Origin: Bradyrhizobium cajani
GTDB lineage: Bacteria; Pseudomonadota; Alphaproteobacteria; Rhizobiales; Xanthobacteraceae
NCBI RefSeq assembly: GCF_009759665.1
Contig: NZ_WQNE01000051.1
Span: forward strand, 1 to 40,478
Length of the DNA: 40,478 bases
Direction: 5' to 3'
The notes beneath the pieces are model-generated. The model did no database searches, was not told where the DNA came from, and saw only the letters and a program-made list of their open reading frames with translations. Of the stretch, positions 15,974 through 26,721 are shown piece by piece (positions within the stretch are counted from its first letter, which is position 1; every line of letters starts with the position of its first letter). The translations under genes were made by a program, and so were the position numbers.

Positions 15974-16207
15974 TCAATTCGCGGCCGACATCAGCCTGTC
16001 GCCGCACGCGCTGGCGTAGAACTTCCCGCCGCATTGGCGCTTGATGGCGGCACAGCGGGCAGCGGGAGACGCATTTTGCGGGACTGCAAAACCGCAGCTC
16101 AGCCCATCGGCACTGCGGCCGGGCTTGTCGGCGGCAAACGCAGCGCTGGAGGCGCTGATGCAGACGACGAGAAAGGCCGCCGCGGCGATTTCGATCATCA
16201 GTCTCAT
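15974..16207 (-). CDS. Tiny Cys-rich secreted protein, uncharacterised
   Basis: A 77-residue protein with a classical signal peptide (MRLMIEIAAAAFLVVCISAS, cleavage probably after AFA). The mature part of about 50 residues holds four cysteines (38, 52, 59, 68), consistent with two disulfides. The ATG has a good GGAGGAAA ribosome binding site just upstream, which favours this start over an in-frame ATG at 16291. The gene is convergent with the PAN-domain gene and divergent from glycogen phosphorylase. I recognise no family; a periplasmic role is inferred only from the signal peptide. Confidence 0.7.
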   Translation of the reverse strand: MRLMIEIAAAAFLVVCISASSAAFAADKPGRSADGLSCGFAVPQNASPAARCAAIKRQCGGKFYASACGDRLMSAAN

Positions 16208-16404
16208 GGGCGTTTCCTCCACAGTGATGGCTGAATCTGCCGCCATTCTAGCAGGTAAGTCCACGCTCCACCGCGCTCCTCCGGGTTCCAAAAGCGGCCC
16301 ATTCCTTGCATAAATTTACGCCAGCGCAGTGCACGGCCGCACCAGCGATGGTTCCGGTGCAGAGGCAAGACGCGTAGACTGAGTGCTGTTTTCGCGACCA
16401 GGAA

Positions 16405-18939
<2,535 letters not shown>

Positions 18940-19005
18940 TTTTCCGCAGCGTGGAATCGACGTTACCTGCGAGGTCATTGATCTTACAGGATAGCCATCA
19001 TATTA

Positions 19006-19027
19006 CGGCTGGAGTTTTTCCCAGCCG
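19006..19027 (+). promoter_or_regulatory. Hairpin in the leader of the 113-residue hypothetical gene
   Basis: CGGCTGG (19006-19012) and CCAGCCG (19021-19027) form a 7-bp stem with an 8-base T-rich loop. The stem ends at the first base of the probable Shine-Dalgarno GGAG, ten bases before the GTG start. It could modulate translation or be a weak attenuator after glgP; no T-tract follows the stem. Confidence 0.3.
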
Positions 19028-19036
19028 GAGCCAATC

Positions 19037-19378
19037 GTGCCCGTCGGCGAATACATCAGCCCCGATGGGCAGCTCCGGTTGCTCGTCATTTGCCCCGAAG
19101 GGGACTGGACGTTGGGTTTCGACGGCTTTCCGTGGCACACGCATGGCAGCATCTTGGCCAGTCTGTCCGGGAAGGATGAAAAGACCGCCATCGACGACTT
19201 CGTCGCCGATTTGACCAGCGGCAAGAGCGTCATCGCGATGAAACGCATCAATGGCTCGTTGGCGGATGTCTGGGTCACGGACGATCCTGCTGACGACCTT
19301 TCGAGCTGGCAAAAATATGGTCCCGATGATGAAACGATGGAGTTTCGTCTTTGGGACGGAAGCGCAGTGAAGGTTTAG
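19037..19378 (+). CDS. Hypothetical protein, 113 residues
   Basis: A small acidic soluble protein with GTG start and CGGAG upstream. It has a regular strand-rich pattern (YISPDGQLRLLVICPEGDWTL, then FPWHTHGSILASLSG, and MEFRLWDGSAVKV at the end) and no signal peptide or membrane segment. I do not recognise a named domain. Its stop is four bases before the ATG of the thioesterase, so the two are surely co-transcribed and may act together. Function unknown. Confidence 0.75.
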   Translation: MPVGEYISPDGQLRLLVICPEGDWTLGFDGFPWHTHGSILASLSGKDEKTAIDDFVADLTSGKSVIAMKRINGSLADVWVTDDPADDLSSWQKYGPDDETMEFRLWDGSAVKV

Positions 19379-19382
19379 TTCA

Positions 19383-20198
19383 ATGCACGCCAAGCTCCCT
19401 CACCCCTTCGACGACGCCACGCGCGTCACCGCCGGCGACTCGAGCTGGCAGGGGCACACCAGCGACGATTACTGGGCCTTTGTCGGCCCGTTCGGCGGCG
19501 CCACCGCCGCGACCATCCTGCGCGCATTGATCGACCATCCCGAACGCGCCGGCGATCCGCTGGCGCTCACCGTCAATTACTGCGCGCCGATCGCGAAGGG
19601 CCCGTTCGACCTGGACGTGCGGCTGGTGAAGGCCAACCGCTCCAGCCAGCACTGGAGCGTCGAATTGTCGCAAGGCGGCGGCGAGGTCGCGACGCTCGCC
19701 ACGGCCGTGTTCGCCGAACGCCGGCCGTCCTGGGAGCACAGGGTGGCGCAATATCCCGACGCAAAGCCGTTCGAAGAGACGCTGCCTTTTCCGAAGATCG
19801 CGGCGTCCTGGGCCAACCAGTATGAATTCCGCTTCGTCGAGGGCGAGATGCGGATCGGCCCGCCGCAGGGCGAGCTGGCCAGCACCTATTCGAAGATCTG
19901 GATCAGCGACCGCACGCCGCGCAAGCTCGACATGCTGTCGCTGATGTCGATGTCGGACGCCTTCTTCGGCCGCATCTTCCACGCCAGGCGCGAGCTGGTG
20001 CCGTTCGGCACGGTGTCGCTGACGACCTATTTCCACACCGACAGCGAGGAGCTCGCGGCCGAGGACATCACCCGCGTGCTCGCCACCGCCGATTCGAAGA
20101 TCATGCACAAAAGCTACGCCGACCAGAACGCCGAGCTGTGGTCGCCGAACGGAAGGCTGCTCGCGACCACGACGCAGATCGCGTATTTCAAGGCGTGA
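19383..20198 (+). CDS. Acyl-CoA thioesterase, TesB-like double hotdog
   Basis: A 271-residue protein with two hotdog modules in tandem. The first begins DSSWQGHTSDDYWAFVGPFG, with GGATAATILRALIDH as its helix and LTVNYCAPIAKGPFDLDVRL as strands; the second contains LDMLSLMSMSDAFFGRIF, FGTVSLTTYFH and ends LLATTTQIAYFKA. This is the TesB/acyl-CoA thioesterase 8-like layout, in which acyl-CoA is hydrolysed to free acid and CoA. The substrate is not evident. It is the second gene of a pair with the 113-residue hypothetical protein. Confidence 0.85.
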   Translation: MHAKLPHPFDDATRVTAGDSSWQGHTSDDYWAFVGPFGGATAATILRALIDHPERAGDPLALTVNYCAPIAKGPFDLDVRLVKANRSSQHWSVELSQGGGEVATLATAVFAERRPSWEHRVAQYPDAKPFEETLPFPKIAASWANQYEFRFVEGEMRIGPPQGELASTYSKIWISDRTPRKLDMLSLMSMSDAFFGRIFHARRELVPFGTVSLTTYFHTDSEELAAEDITRVLATADSKIMHKSYADQNAELWSPNGRLLATTTQIAYFKA

Positions 20199-20213
20199 CG
20201 GCTGCCACACACT

Positions 20214-20293
20214 CGTCATTGCGAGCGCAGCGAAGCAATCCAGAGTCTTTCGGCGGAGGGATTCTGGATTGCTTCGCTGCGCTCGCAATGACG
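20214..20293. repeat. Palindromic intergenic repeat (CGTCATTGCGAG type)
   Basis: Perfect 31-bp inverted repeat: arm 20214-20244 starts CGTCATTGCGAGCGCAGCGA, arm 20263-20293 is its exact reverse complement ending CTCGCAATGACG, with an 18-base loop. It lies between two convergent genes. This is a known style of dispersed extragenic palindrome in Bradyrhizobium-like genomes. Four related elements, mostly of the CGTCATTCCGGG type, occur later in the window. Confidence 0.9.
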
Positions 20294-20311
20294 GCGGAGT
20301 GATACTGCGCG

Positions 20312-20345
20312 AAAAAAGGGCGGCCTCTCGGCCGCCCTTTTTCTA
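20312..20345. terminator. Bidirectional terminator, pckA / thioesterase
   Basis: AAAAAAGGGCGGCC-TCTC-GGCCGCCCTTTTT: an 8-bp GC stem extended by A:T pairs, with T-tracts on both strands. It stands 18 bases past the pckA stop on the minus strand and serves the convergent thioesterase gene from the other side. Confidence 0.9.
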
Positions 20346-20362
20346 CTTCAAGCGATGCGAAT

Positions 20363-21979
20363 TCACTCCGCCGCGAGCTTCACGTCCGGCGCGGCCGCGC
20401 GCACTTCGGCGTCGACCTGGGCTTCGAACTTGGCGAAGTTCTTCTGGAACATGCCGACCAGGCTGCGGGCGGTCTTGTCGAACTCGTCCTTGTCCTTCCA
20501 GGTGTTGACCGGGTTGAGGATCTCGGCCGGCACGCCGGGCAGCGCGGTCGGGACCGCGAAGCCGAAATATTTGTCGGTGCGGAATTCGACGTTGCGCAAG
20601 CTTCCGTCGAGCGCGGCGGTGAGCAGCGCGCGCGTCACCTTGATCGGCATCCGCGAGCCCACGCCGTACTTGCCGCCGGTCCACCCCGTATTGACCAGCC
20701 AGCAGTCGACATTGTGCTGGGCGATGAGGTCGCGCAGCATGTTGCCGTAGACGCTGGGATCGAGCGGCAGGAACGGCGAGCCGAAGCAGGTCGAGAACTC
20801 CGGTTGCGGCTCGTTGCCGAGACCGCGCTCGGTGCCGGCGACCTTGGCGGTGTAGCCGGAGAGGAAGTGATACATCGCCTGCGCCGGCGACAGCTTGGCG
20901 ATCGGCGGCAGCACGCCGAAGGCGTCGGCCGCAAGCATCACCACGTTCTTCGGCTGCGGCGCGCGGCCGGTGCGCGAGGCGTTCGGGATGAAGTCGAGCG
21001 GGTAGGCCGAACGCGTATTCTCGGTCTTGGAGCCGTCGTCGAAATCGACCACACGGGTGTCATCGTCGAGCACGCAGTTCTCGAGCACCGCGCCGAAGCG
21101 CGTCGAGGCGGCATAGATCTCGGGCTCGGCTTCCTTCGACAGCTTGATGCACTTGGCGTAGCAGCCGCCTTCGAAGTTGAACACGCCGTTCGGGCCCCAG
21201 CCGTGCTCGTCGTCACCGATCAGCGTGCGGTTCGGATCGGCCGACAGCGTGGTCTTGCCGGTGCCGGACAGGCCGAAGAAGATCGCGGTGTCGCCATTGG
21301 CGCCGACATTGGCCGAGCAATGCATCGGCATCACGCCGCGCTCGGGCAGGTAGTAGTTCAGCGTGGTGAAGACCGACTTCTTCATCTCGCCGGCGTAGTA
21401 GGAGCCGCCGATCAGCACGATCTTGCGGGCGAAGTCGATCGCAACGACGTTCTCCGACTTGCAGCCATGGCGCTTCGGATCGGCGCGGAAGCTCGGCATG
21501 TCGATGATGGTGAGCTCCGGCACGAAGGTCGACAGCTCGATCGACTCGGGGCGGATCAGCAGCGTGCGGATGAACAGCGAATGCCAGGCGAGTTCGGTGA
21601 AGACCCGCGTCTTGATGCGGTACGCCGGATCGGCGCCGCCGTAGAGGTCCTGTGCGAACAGGCTCTTGCCTTCGGCGTGCTTGAGGAAATCCTGATAGAG
21701 CGTCTCGAACTGCTCCGCGGTGATCGACTGGTTGCCGGCCCACCACATCTTCTTGTCGGTGCTGGCGTCACGCACCGTGAACTTGTCCTTCGGGCTGCGA
21801 CCGGTGAACTCGCCGGTATCTGCGCACAGTGCACCGTCAGCGGACAGCACCGCCTCGCCCGCGGAGAGCGAATATTGATAGAGTTGCGGCGCACCGAGGT
21901 TCCAGTGAACCTGCTTGAGATTCTTTAAGCCGAATTTGTCGGCGCCGAAGGCACCGTTGCGCACGCCCGTCTCTTGCAC
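20363..21979 (-). CDS. pckA: Phosphoenolpyruvate carboxykinase (ATP)
   Basis: A 538-residue gluconeogenic enzyme converting oxaloacetate and ATP to phosphoenolpyruvate, CO2 and ADP. Family motifs are all visible: GRSPKDKFTV near residue 60, the PEPCK-specific region IGGSYYAGEMKKSVFT, the P-loop GLSGTGKT at residues 236-243, LIGDDEHGWG (metal-binding kinase-2 region), and ENTRSAYPLDFIPNA. The start is GTG at 21979 with AGGAGG eight bases upstream, giving the N-terminus MQETGVRNGAF. In Rhizobiales pckA is typically divergent from chvI, and here it is on the expected strand, but two extra minus-strand genes lie between them. Confidence 0.97.
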   Translation of the reverse strand: MQETGVRNGAFGADKFGLKNLKQVHWNLGAPQLYQYSLSAGEAVLSADGALCADTGEFTGRSPKDKFTVRDASTDKKMWWAGNQSITAEQFETLYQDFLKHAEGKSLFAQDLYGGADPAYRIKTRVFTELAWHSLFIRTLLIRPESIELSTFVPELTIIDMPSFRADPKRHGCKSENVVAIDFARKIVLIGGSYYAGEMKKSVFTTLNYYLPERGVMPMHCSANVGANGDTAIFFGLSGTGKTTLSADPNRTLIGDDEHGWGPNGVFNFEGGCYAKCIKLSKEAEPEIYAASTRFGAVLENCVLDDDTRVVDFDDGSKTENTRSAYPLDFIPNASRTGRAPQPKNVVMLAADAFGVLPPIAKLSPAQAMYHFLSGYTAKVAGTERGLGNEPQPEFSTCFGSPFLPLDPSVYGNMLRDLIAQHNVDCWLVNTGWTGGKYGVGSRMPIKVTRALLTAALDGSLRNVEFRTDKYFGFAVPTALPGVPAEILNPVNTWKDKDEFDKTARSLVGMFQKNFAKFEAQVDAEVRAAAPDVKLAAE

Positions 21980-22262
21980 GAAAACATCCTCCTAGAACCC
22001 GCGACACTATCGCGACCAAGCTTTGGCGCCATCGCGGTCACCGTGAATAGCAGGCCGTCCGGCCTCGGCTGCACGACCTAATACTGTTGAACGCTGGCGT
22101 TGCCAAGCTGATCCCGCAGGATTTGGTTTATTCAAGGACCGCGCCAAACGTCGCGCATGTCAGCTCTGAACAGGCGCATCAGAATATCACCAATGATCGC
22201 GCAACCAAATGCGTGTTTCGGCGTTGTCTGAGGTTTTTGCGACGCACAATCGTCGAGACGGC

Positions 22263-24851
22263 TTATCGTACGTCGCCTTCGCCGACGAGCGCGAACGGCC
22301 CCCACATCGCGGGATAGGCGTTGCGCGGCGACGAGGCGTCGTCGAGATAGGTCAGCATGGCACGGCGCAACGCTTCGGCACGACCGAGCTTTGGTTCGTT
22401 TTTGAGCAGAGCGAAAGTCGACGTGGTCAAGCGGGTGGCAGCTTCCGAATCCACTGCCCAATGCGAGACCAGAAGCGCGCGTGCGCCGGCATAGAAGAAC
22501 GAGCGCGCCAGTCCCGACAGGGCCTCCGCGCCGGGCCTGTCGCCGGCGATGGTGTTGCAGGCCGACAGCACCACCCAATCCGCATTGAGCTTGAGCTGAG
22601 CGACCTCGCTCGCGGTCAGCAGACCGTCGTCGAGATCCGACGGCTGATTGGGAATGGTGAGCGCGAGCGAGGGCTCGCCCAATCCCTTGATATCGCCGGC
22701 AACGAGGCCATGGGTGGCGAAGTAGATGATGCTGTATTGAGCAAGCGCTGCACGCTTCAGCGTCGTTTCGCTGGCCTCACGGCCGAGATGGATATCGGCG
22801 TCGGCGGCGCCGACATCCTTCGCCACGGCGTTGAGCTCATCGGCGGTATCGGGAAGCTGCGGCAGCGCCTGCGCAAGCCGCGCGCGGTCGACACCGGCGC
22901 CGCGCCAGAAGTCGGTATAGGCGATCGTCGCAATGCTGCGCGCGGCAACCTTGCCGCTTGCGGCGCGACGATCGGCCGGGCTTTCCAGCGCGGGATTGAA
23001 CACGGGATCGCCAAAGCCGGTCATCGGCTTGACGCCCTGATCCCGACGCGCAAAGGCGCGCAGCGATTTCAGGCTGACCACCGACGGCAGCACCGAGACG
23101 GCCTGACGCCGCAACAGCCAGGCGGCGCTGCGATAGCCATCGAGCGTGTCCGGGATCGCAGCCTGCGGCCTCTCCGTGACAAGGAGATGAAATGGCAATG
23201 CGGTCAGCGCCGCCGACGGCACCACAAGCAGGCTGCGCTTGTCCTTTGTCAGCGTCTCGACGGGACCGAGCAGCGCGACATAGAGCTCGTTGGCGAGCGC
23301 AAGATCGAACAATCCCGACTTGCCGGAGGCATCGCGCGCCTTGCCGACATCGAGCCCCTTGCGGAATGCGGTCACCTTCTGCGCAAGCGTATCCGCGCCG
23401 AGCGGAATCTCCTTCCAGTCGACGGTCTCGCGCGTGATCGCGATGACATAGCTCTGCCTGTCGACGACGGAATAGAGCACCATCGCCTCCTCAGTCGACA
23501 ACAGCGGCTGGATGTCCTTGACCGAGAGCGGCAGCGGATTGGAGAGCGAGGCATAATCGGGAAACTCGACCGCGAGCGTCTTCCGCAAGCCCGAGCGCTC
23601 GTTCGCGATCGTTGCGATCCGCGCGCGGCTGCGCTGCTCGGCTGCGACGTCGCGTTGCGCGGCTTGCTTGGACACCGCCGTGATGATTGCCTTGTCCAGC
23701 GCCTCGGACTCGGCCGCCAGATCCTGGTCTTTGCGCACGAGCTCGGCGAGCCGGTCGCTGCCGGCGGCGAGCCGCACCGCAAGCTTGTTCACGGCTGACG
23801 CCGCGGAGGACTGCGTGCCGCGCTGGATCGCGGCGAGCGCCTCGTCCAGCGCCTTGTCGTCGGGCAGGAGATGCTGCTGCCGCGCGGAAAACAGGATCGG
23901 CAGCACCACGCGCAGCTGCGCGCGACCGCCGCGGAACGTCCGCTGCGCCAGCGGCAGCGCATCGGCGGTGCGCCCGGAGACGTAGAGGAAATAGGCGAGA
24001 TTGCTGGTCGAGGTCGCGACATCCGGATGATCCGGCCCAAGCGCACGCTCGCGGATCGCAAGAGCGCGGCGATACAGCGGCTCGGCATCGGCAAAGCGTT
24101 GCTGGTGCTCGTAGAGCCCGGCGAGATTGTTCAAGGAGCGCGCGACATCGGGATGATCCGGCCCCAGCACCTTTTCGCGAATGGCAAGCGAGCGCTTGAT
24201 GGGCGCTTCGGCATTCGCATCGCGATTGAGGTCGCGATTGACCTGACCGATGTTGTTCAGGACCGTGGCGACGGCGGGATGCTCGGGTCCGGCGGCCTTC
24301 TGATAGATCGCGAGCGCCCGCTGGAACAGCGGCTCGGCGTCGGCAAAATGCTCCTGCTTGACATAGAGCGTGGCCAGATTGTTGAGGGCCTGGCCGACAT
24401 CGGGGTGTTCGCGCGACAGCGCCTTCTCGCGGACAGCAAGCGCGCGCTTGAACAGCGGCTCGGCCTCGGCGTAGCGGCTCTGCCGCTGGTACAGCGCGGC
24501 GAGATTGGTCAGCTCGGCGGCGATCAATGGGGTTTCGAGACCAAGCGACCTTTCCATCAGCGCGATGGCGCGCTTGTAGAGCGGCTCGGCCAGATCGTCG
24601 CGGCCCTGGCCCGCATGGACCTGACCGAGATTGTTCAGCGCGGCTGCGAGATCGCGGCCATTGTCGCTCTTCTCGAGGCTCGCGACCATCGCCTGCGCCA
24701 AGGGCAGCGCTTCCGAATATTTGCCGGCGCTCATGAGGGCGTTGATCCGCGCGCCTTCCGCGGCAAGACCTTTCTGGGCAAGGCTGGGCGCAGGCAGCGC
24801 TGTGATCGCGAGCGCCAGACCCGCGACCAGCATCAAACGACGGCGTGTCAT
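22263..24851 (-). CDS. Secreted TPR-CHAT protein (caspase-like peptidase domain)
   Basis: An 862-residue protein. A signal peptide (RRRLMLVAGLALAITALPA, cleavage near LAQ) sends it out of the cytoplasm. About six kinesin-light-chain-type TPR units of 42 residues occupy residues ~65-300, each with a form of NNLAxLYxxQxxxADAEPL and ending GPDHPDVA. A helical linker follows (~300-450), then a C-terminal CHAT domain (~560-855). The caspase-like dyad is intact: His714 in IIYFATHGLV and Cys765 in WVVLSACNT. CHAT proteins are clan CD cysteine peptidases; cytosolic TPR-CHAT relatives are proteases in CRISPR-linked and gasdermin-linked defence. This one is predicted periplasmic, and no gasdermin-like or CRISPR gene is nearby, so its substrate is unknown. 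GAGAGGG precedes the ATG. It lies unusually between pckA and chvI. Confidence 0.9.
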   Translation of the reverse strand: MTRRRLMLVAGLALAITALPAPSLAQKGLAAEGARINALMSAGKYSEALPLAQAMVASLEKSDNGRDLAAALNNLGQVHAGQGRDDLAEPLYKRAIALMERSLGLETPLIAAELTNLAALYQRQSRYAEAEPLFKRALAVREKALSREHPDVGQALNNLATLYVKQEHFADAEPLFQRALAIYQKAAGPEHPAVATVLNNIGQVNRDLNRDANAEAPIKRSLAIREKVLGPDHPDVARSLNNLAGLYEHQQRFADAEPLYRRALAIRERALGPDHPDVATSTSNLAYFLYVSGRTADALPLAQRTFRGGRAQLRVVLPILFSARQQHLLPDDKALDEALAAIQRGTQSSAASAVNKLAVRLAAGSDRLAELVRKDQDLAAESEALDKAIITAVSKQAAQRDVAAEQRSRARIATIANERSGLRKTLAVEFPDYASLSNPLPLSVKDIQPLLSTEEAMVLYSVVDRQSYVIAITRETVDWKEIPLGADTLAQKVTAFRKGLDVGKARDASGKSGLFDLALANELYVALLGPVETLTKDKRSLLVVPSAALTALPFHLLVTERPQAAIPDTLDGYRSAAWLLRRQAVSVLPSVVSLKSLRAFARRDQGVKPMTGFGDPVFNPALESPADRRAASGKVAARSIATIAYTDFWRGAGVDRARLAQALPQLPDTADELNAVAKDVGAADADIHLGREASETTLKRAALAQYSIIYFATHGLVAGDIKGLGEPSLALTIPNQPSDLDDGLLTASEVAQLKLNADWVVLSACNTIAGDRPGAEALSGLARSFFYAGARALLVSHWAVDSEAATRLTTSTFALLKNEPKLGRAEALRRAMLTYLDDASSPRNAYPAMWGPFALVGEGDVR

Positions 24852-24929
24852 GAACCCTCTCGCTGCCGACCTCGAACCATTACGGTCTTGGGTCGCCGCG
24901 ACGGGCGGCAGCGTTCAAATGGCTGCGCG

Positions 24930-25664
24930 CTAGTCTATCTTGCTGCGCGCTTGCCCAGCGAGGCGGACCAGCATCTTGCGCAGCGCCGTGCCATCCGTCA
25001 CCCGCTCCGGGAAGTCCAGCCGCAGCGCGGTCTGGCCGTCCTGCATGTCGAGGCCCTCGGGGTCGCAGCCGGTGCAGCGCCAGTCGCCCCCGGCCGCGCC
25101 GAGCAGCCTCGTCGCATAGAGGTTCATGGCCTCGCGATGATCGGCATTCATGTGCTCGACCGCCCCCTCCTCGGCCGCCAGCAGGTCCTCGGCACCGCCG
25201 AGGTCCGTGAGGAATTGCTCCGGCTTGAGGTCGACGATCCGGCCGAAGCCGGCGACCAGATGGGTTCCGGTGGGCCGGATCCGGAAAAAGGAGAAATCCT
25301 TAAACGAAACAAAGCCTTCCGCCGAGGGATGGGCATTGAGATACCGCCGCTGGAGCAGATCCTTCTCGGCACCGGCCGGTTCTGCCCGGCCCGACAGCAT
25401 GATCCGGGCGCCCTCCAGGGGATCGCCGGCCGCACGTTCGTCCAGCATCAGCGAGACCCGGCTGTCGGCGAGGATGTTCCTGGTATGCACGGCTAGGCCC
25501 GAGATCAGCAGAATTGGCGAGCCATCGGGGTGGCTGGCCAGATTGACCAGGGAACAATAGGGGTCGCCGCTGCCGGCCATCAGGGTCGCCAGCGCCCCCT
25601 GCCGCGACCGCCGCAGCAGCGATTTGGCGAGCTTTCCAGGGTCGAAATCGGGGATCGGTTGCAT
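24930..25664 (-). CDS. HugZ-like / pyridoxamine 5'-phosphate oxidase-fold protein with DUF2470
   Basis: A 244-residue protein. Residues ~10-150 form a split-barrel flavin-binding (PNPOx-like) domain: LLRRSRQGALATLMAGSGDP, YCSLVNLASHPDGSPILLIS, ADSRVSLMLDER, and ARIMLSGRAEP. The C-terminal ~80 residues are the DUF2470 domain with EHMNADHREAMNLYATRLLG. This arrangement is that of HugZ-type proteins, some of which bind or degrade haem, while others may bind flavin or F420-like cofactors. A TTG nine codons upstream was rejected in favour of ATG at 25664 preceded by AGAGAAAG. It is transcribed in the same direction as the TPR-CHAT gene, 78 bases apart, and may be in one operon with it. Confidence 0.87.
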   Translation of the reverse strand: MQPIPDFDPGKLAKSLLRRSRQGALATLMAGSGDPYCSLVNLASHPDGSPILLISGLAVHTRNILADSRVSLMLDERAAGDPLEGARIMLSGRAEPAGAEKDLLQRRYLNAHPSAEGFVSFKDFSFFRIRPTGTHLVAGFGRIVDLKPEQFLTDLGGAEDLLAAEEGAVEHMNADHREAMNLYATRLLGAAGGDWRCTGCDPEGLDMQDGQTALRLDFPERVTDGTALRKMLVRLAGQARSKID

Positions 25665-25905
25665 CGGCTTTCTCTGATCAGGTGGTTGCAAGGGGGGTCT
25701 TTTTTCGGGTAAACGGGGGTCAGGTTATGGGTCGAAACGCGGCGAATCTGCCGTGTTTCGTGGAACTTGGTCACACTTCAGCCCAGCTTGCATTGCTCGG
25801 TGACAAGGTTCGAACGCCAACTTCGGCACCCATGTATGCGGCGCATCAGTGGATTGCTCGCCGTTTCAAGCCACGACCCAAACGGAAAGCAGAAAGCAGA
25901 GGCTC

Positions 25906-26607
25906 ATGCCCACAATCGCTTTGGTCGACGACGACCGCAACATTCTCACATCCGTCTCGATCGCGCTGGAAGCCGAAGGCTACCGCATCATGACCTACAC
26001 CGACGGCGCTTCCGCGCTTGACGGCTTCCGCACCACCCAACCCGACCTCGCCATCCTCGACATCAAGATGCCGCGCATGGACGGCATGGAGACGCTGCGG
26101 CGGCTGCGGCAGAAATCCGACCTGCCGGTGATCTTCCTGACCTCCAAGGACGAGGAGATCGACGAGCTGTTCGGCCTCAAGATGGGCGCGGACGACTTCA
26201 TCCGCAAACCGTTCTCGCAGCGCCTGTTGGTCGAGCGCGTCAAGGCGGTGCTGCGCCGTTCGGCGCCGAAGGATCCGACCGTCGCGCCGAAGGAGAACGA
26301 TGCCAAGGCGCTCGACCGCGGCCTTTTGCGCATGGATCCGGAACGCCACACCTGCACCTGGAAGAACGAGCCGGTGACGCTGACCGTCACCGAATTCCTG
26401 ATCCTCCAGGCGCTGGCGACCCGGCCCGGCGTGGTGAAGAGCCGCAATGCGCTGATGGACGCCGCCTATGACGACCAGGTCTATGTCGACGACCGCACCA
26501 TCGACAGTCACATCAAGCGGCTGCGCAAGAAGTTCAAGGTGGTCGACAACGAGTTCGAGATGATCGAGACGCTCTACGGCGTCGGCTACCGTTTCAAGGA
26601 AGCCTGA
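25906..26607 (+). CDS. chvI: Two-component response regulator ChvI
   Basis: A 233-residue OmpR-type regulator. The receiver domain (residues 1-120) starts MPTIALVDDDRNILTSVSIA with the acidic pair, has the phospho-acceptor Asp52 in LAILDIKMPRMDG, the switch Thr in VIFLTSKDEEID and the Lys in DDFIRKPFS. The C-terminal winged helix (~135-233) includes LTVTEFLILQALATRPG and VDDRTIDSHIKRLRKKF. ChvI is essential or central in Rhizobiales for the response to acid, host entry and envelope stress, and controls exopolysaccharide and motility genes. Sequence, gene order (chvI-chvG-hprK-EIIA-HPr) and size all agree with ChvI. The ATG at 25906 matches the domain start, with AGAGG upstream. Confidence 0.96.
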   Translation: MPTIALVDDDRNILTSVSIALEAEGYRIMTYTDGASALDGFRTTQPDLAILDIKMPRMDGMETLRRLRQKSDLPVIFLTSKDEEIDELFGLKMGADDFIRKPFSQRLLVERVKAVLRRSAPKDPTVAPKENDAKALDRGLLRMDPERHTCTWKNEPVTLTVTEFLILQALATRPGVVKSRNALMDAAYDDQVYVDDRTIDSHIKRLRKKFKVVDNEFEMIETLYGVGYRFKEA

Positions 26608-26721
26608 GGCTCATGCAGCTTCACGAAGGACGAGAGCATCGCCGGTTCTGATTCCATCGGGACCGGGATGGCTCTAGGATGGGGACCTTCTCAACGAGCC
26701 GTCCTAACGCGGGCGTAAGCA

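Noticed and set aside
22263..24851. The TPR-CHAT gene as part of a CRISPR-linked or gasdermin defence island
   Set aside because: No CRISPR repeats, Cas-like or gasdermin-like gene is present in the window, the neighbours are core metabolic and regulatory genes, and the signal peptide argues against a cytosolic defence protease.
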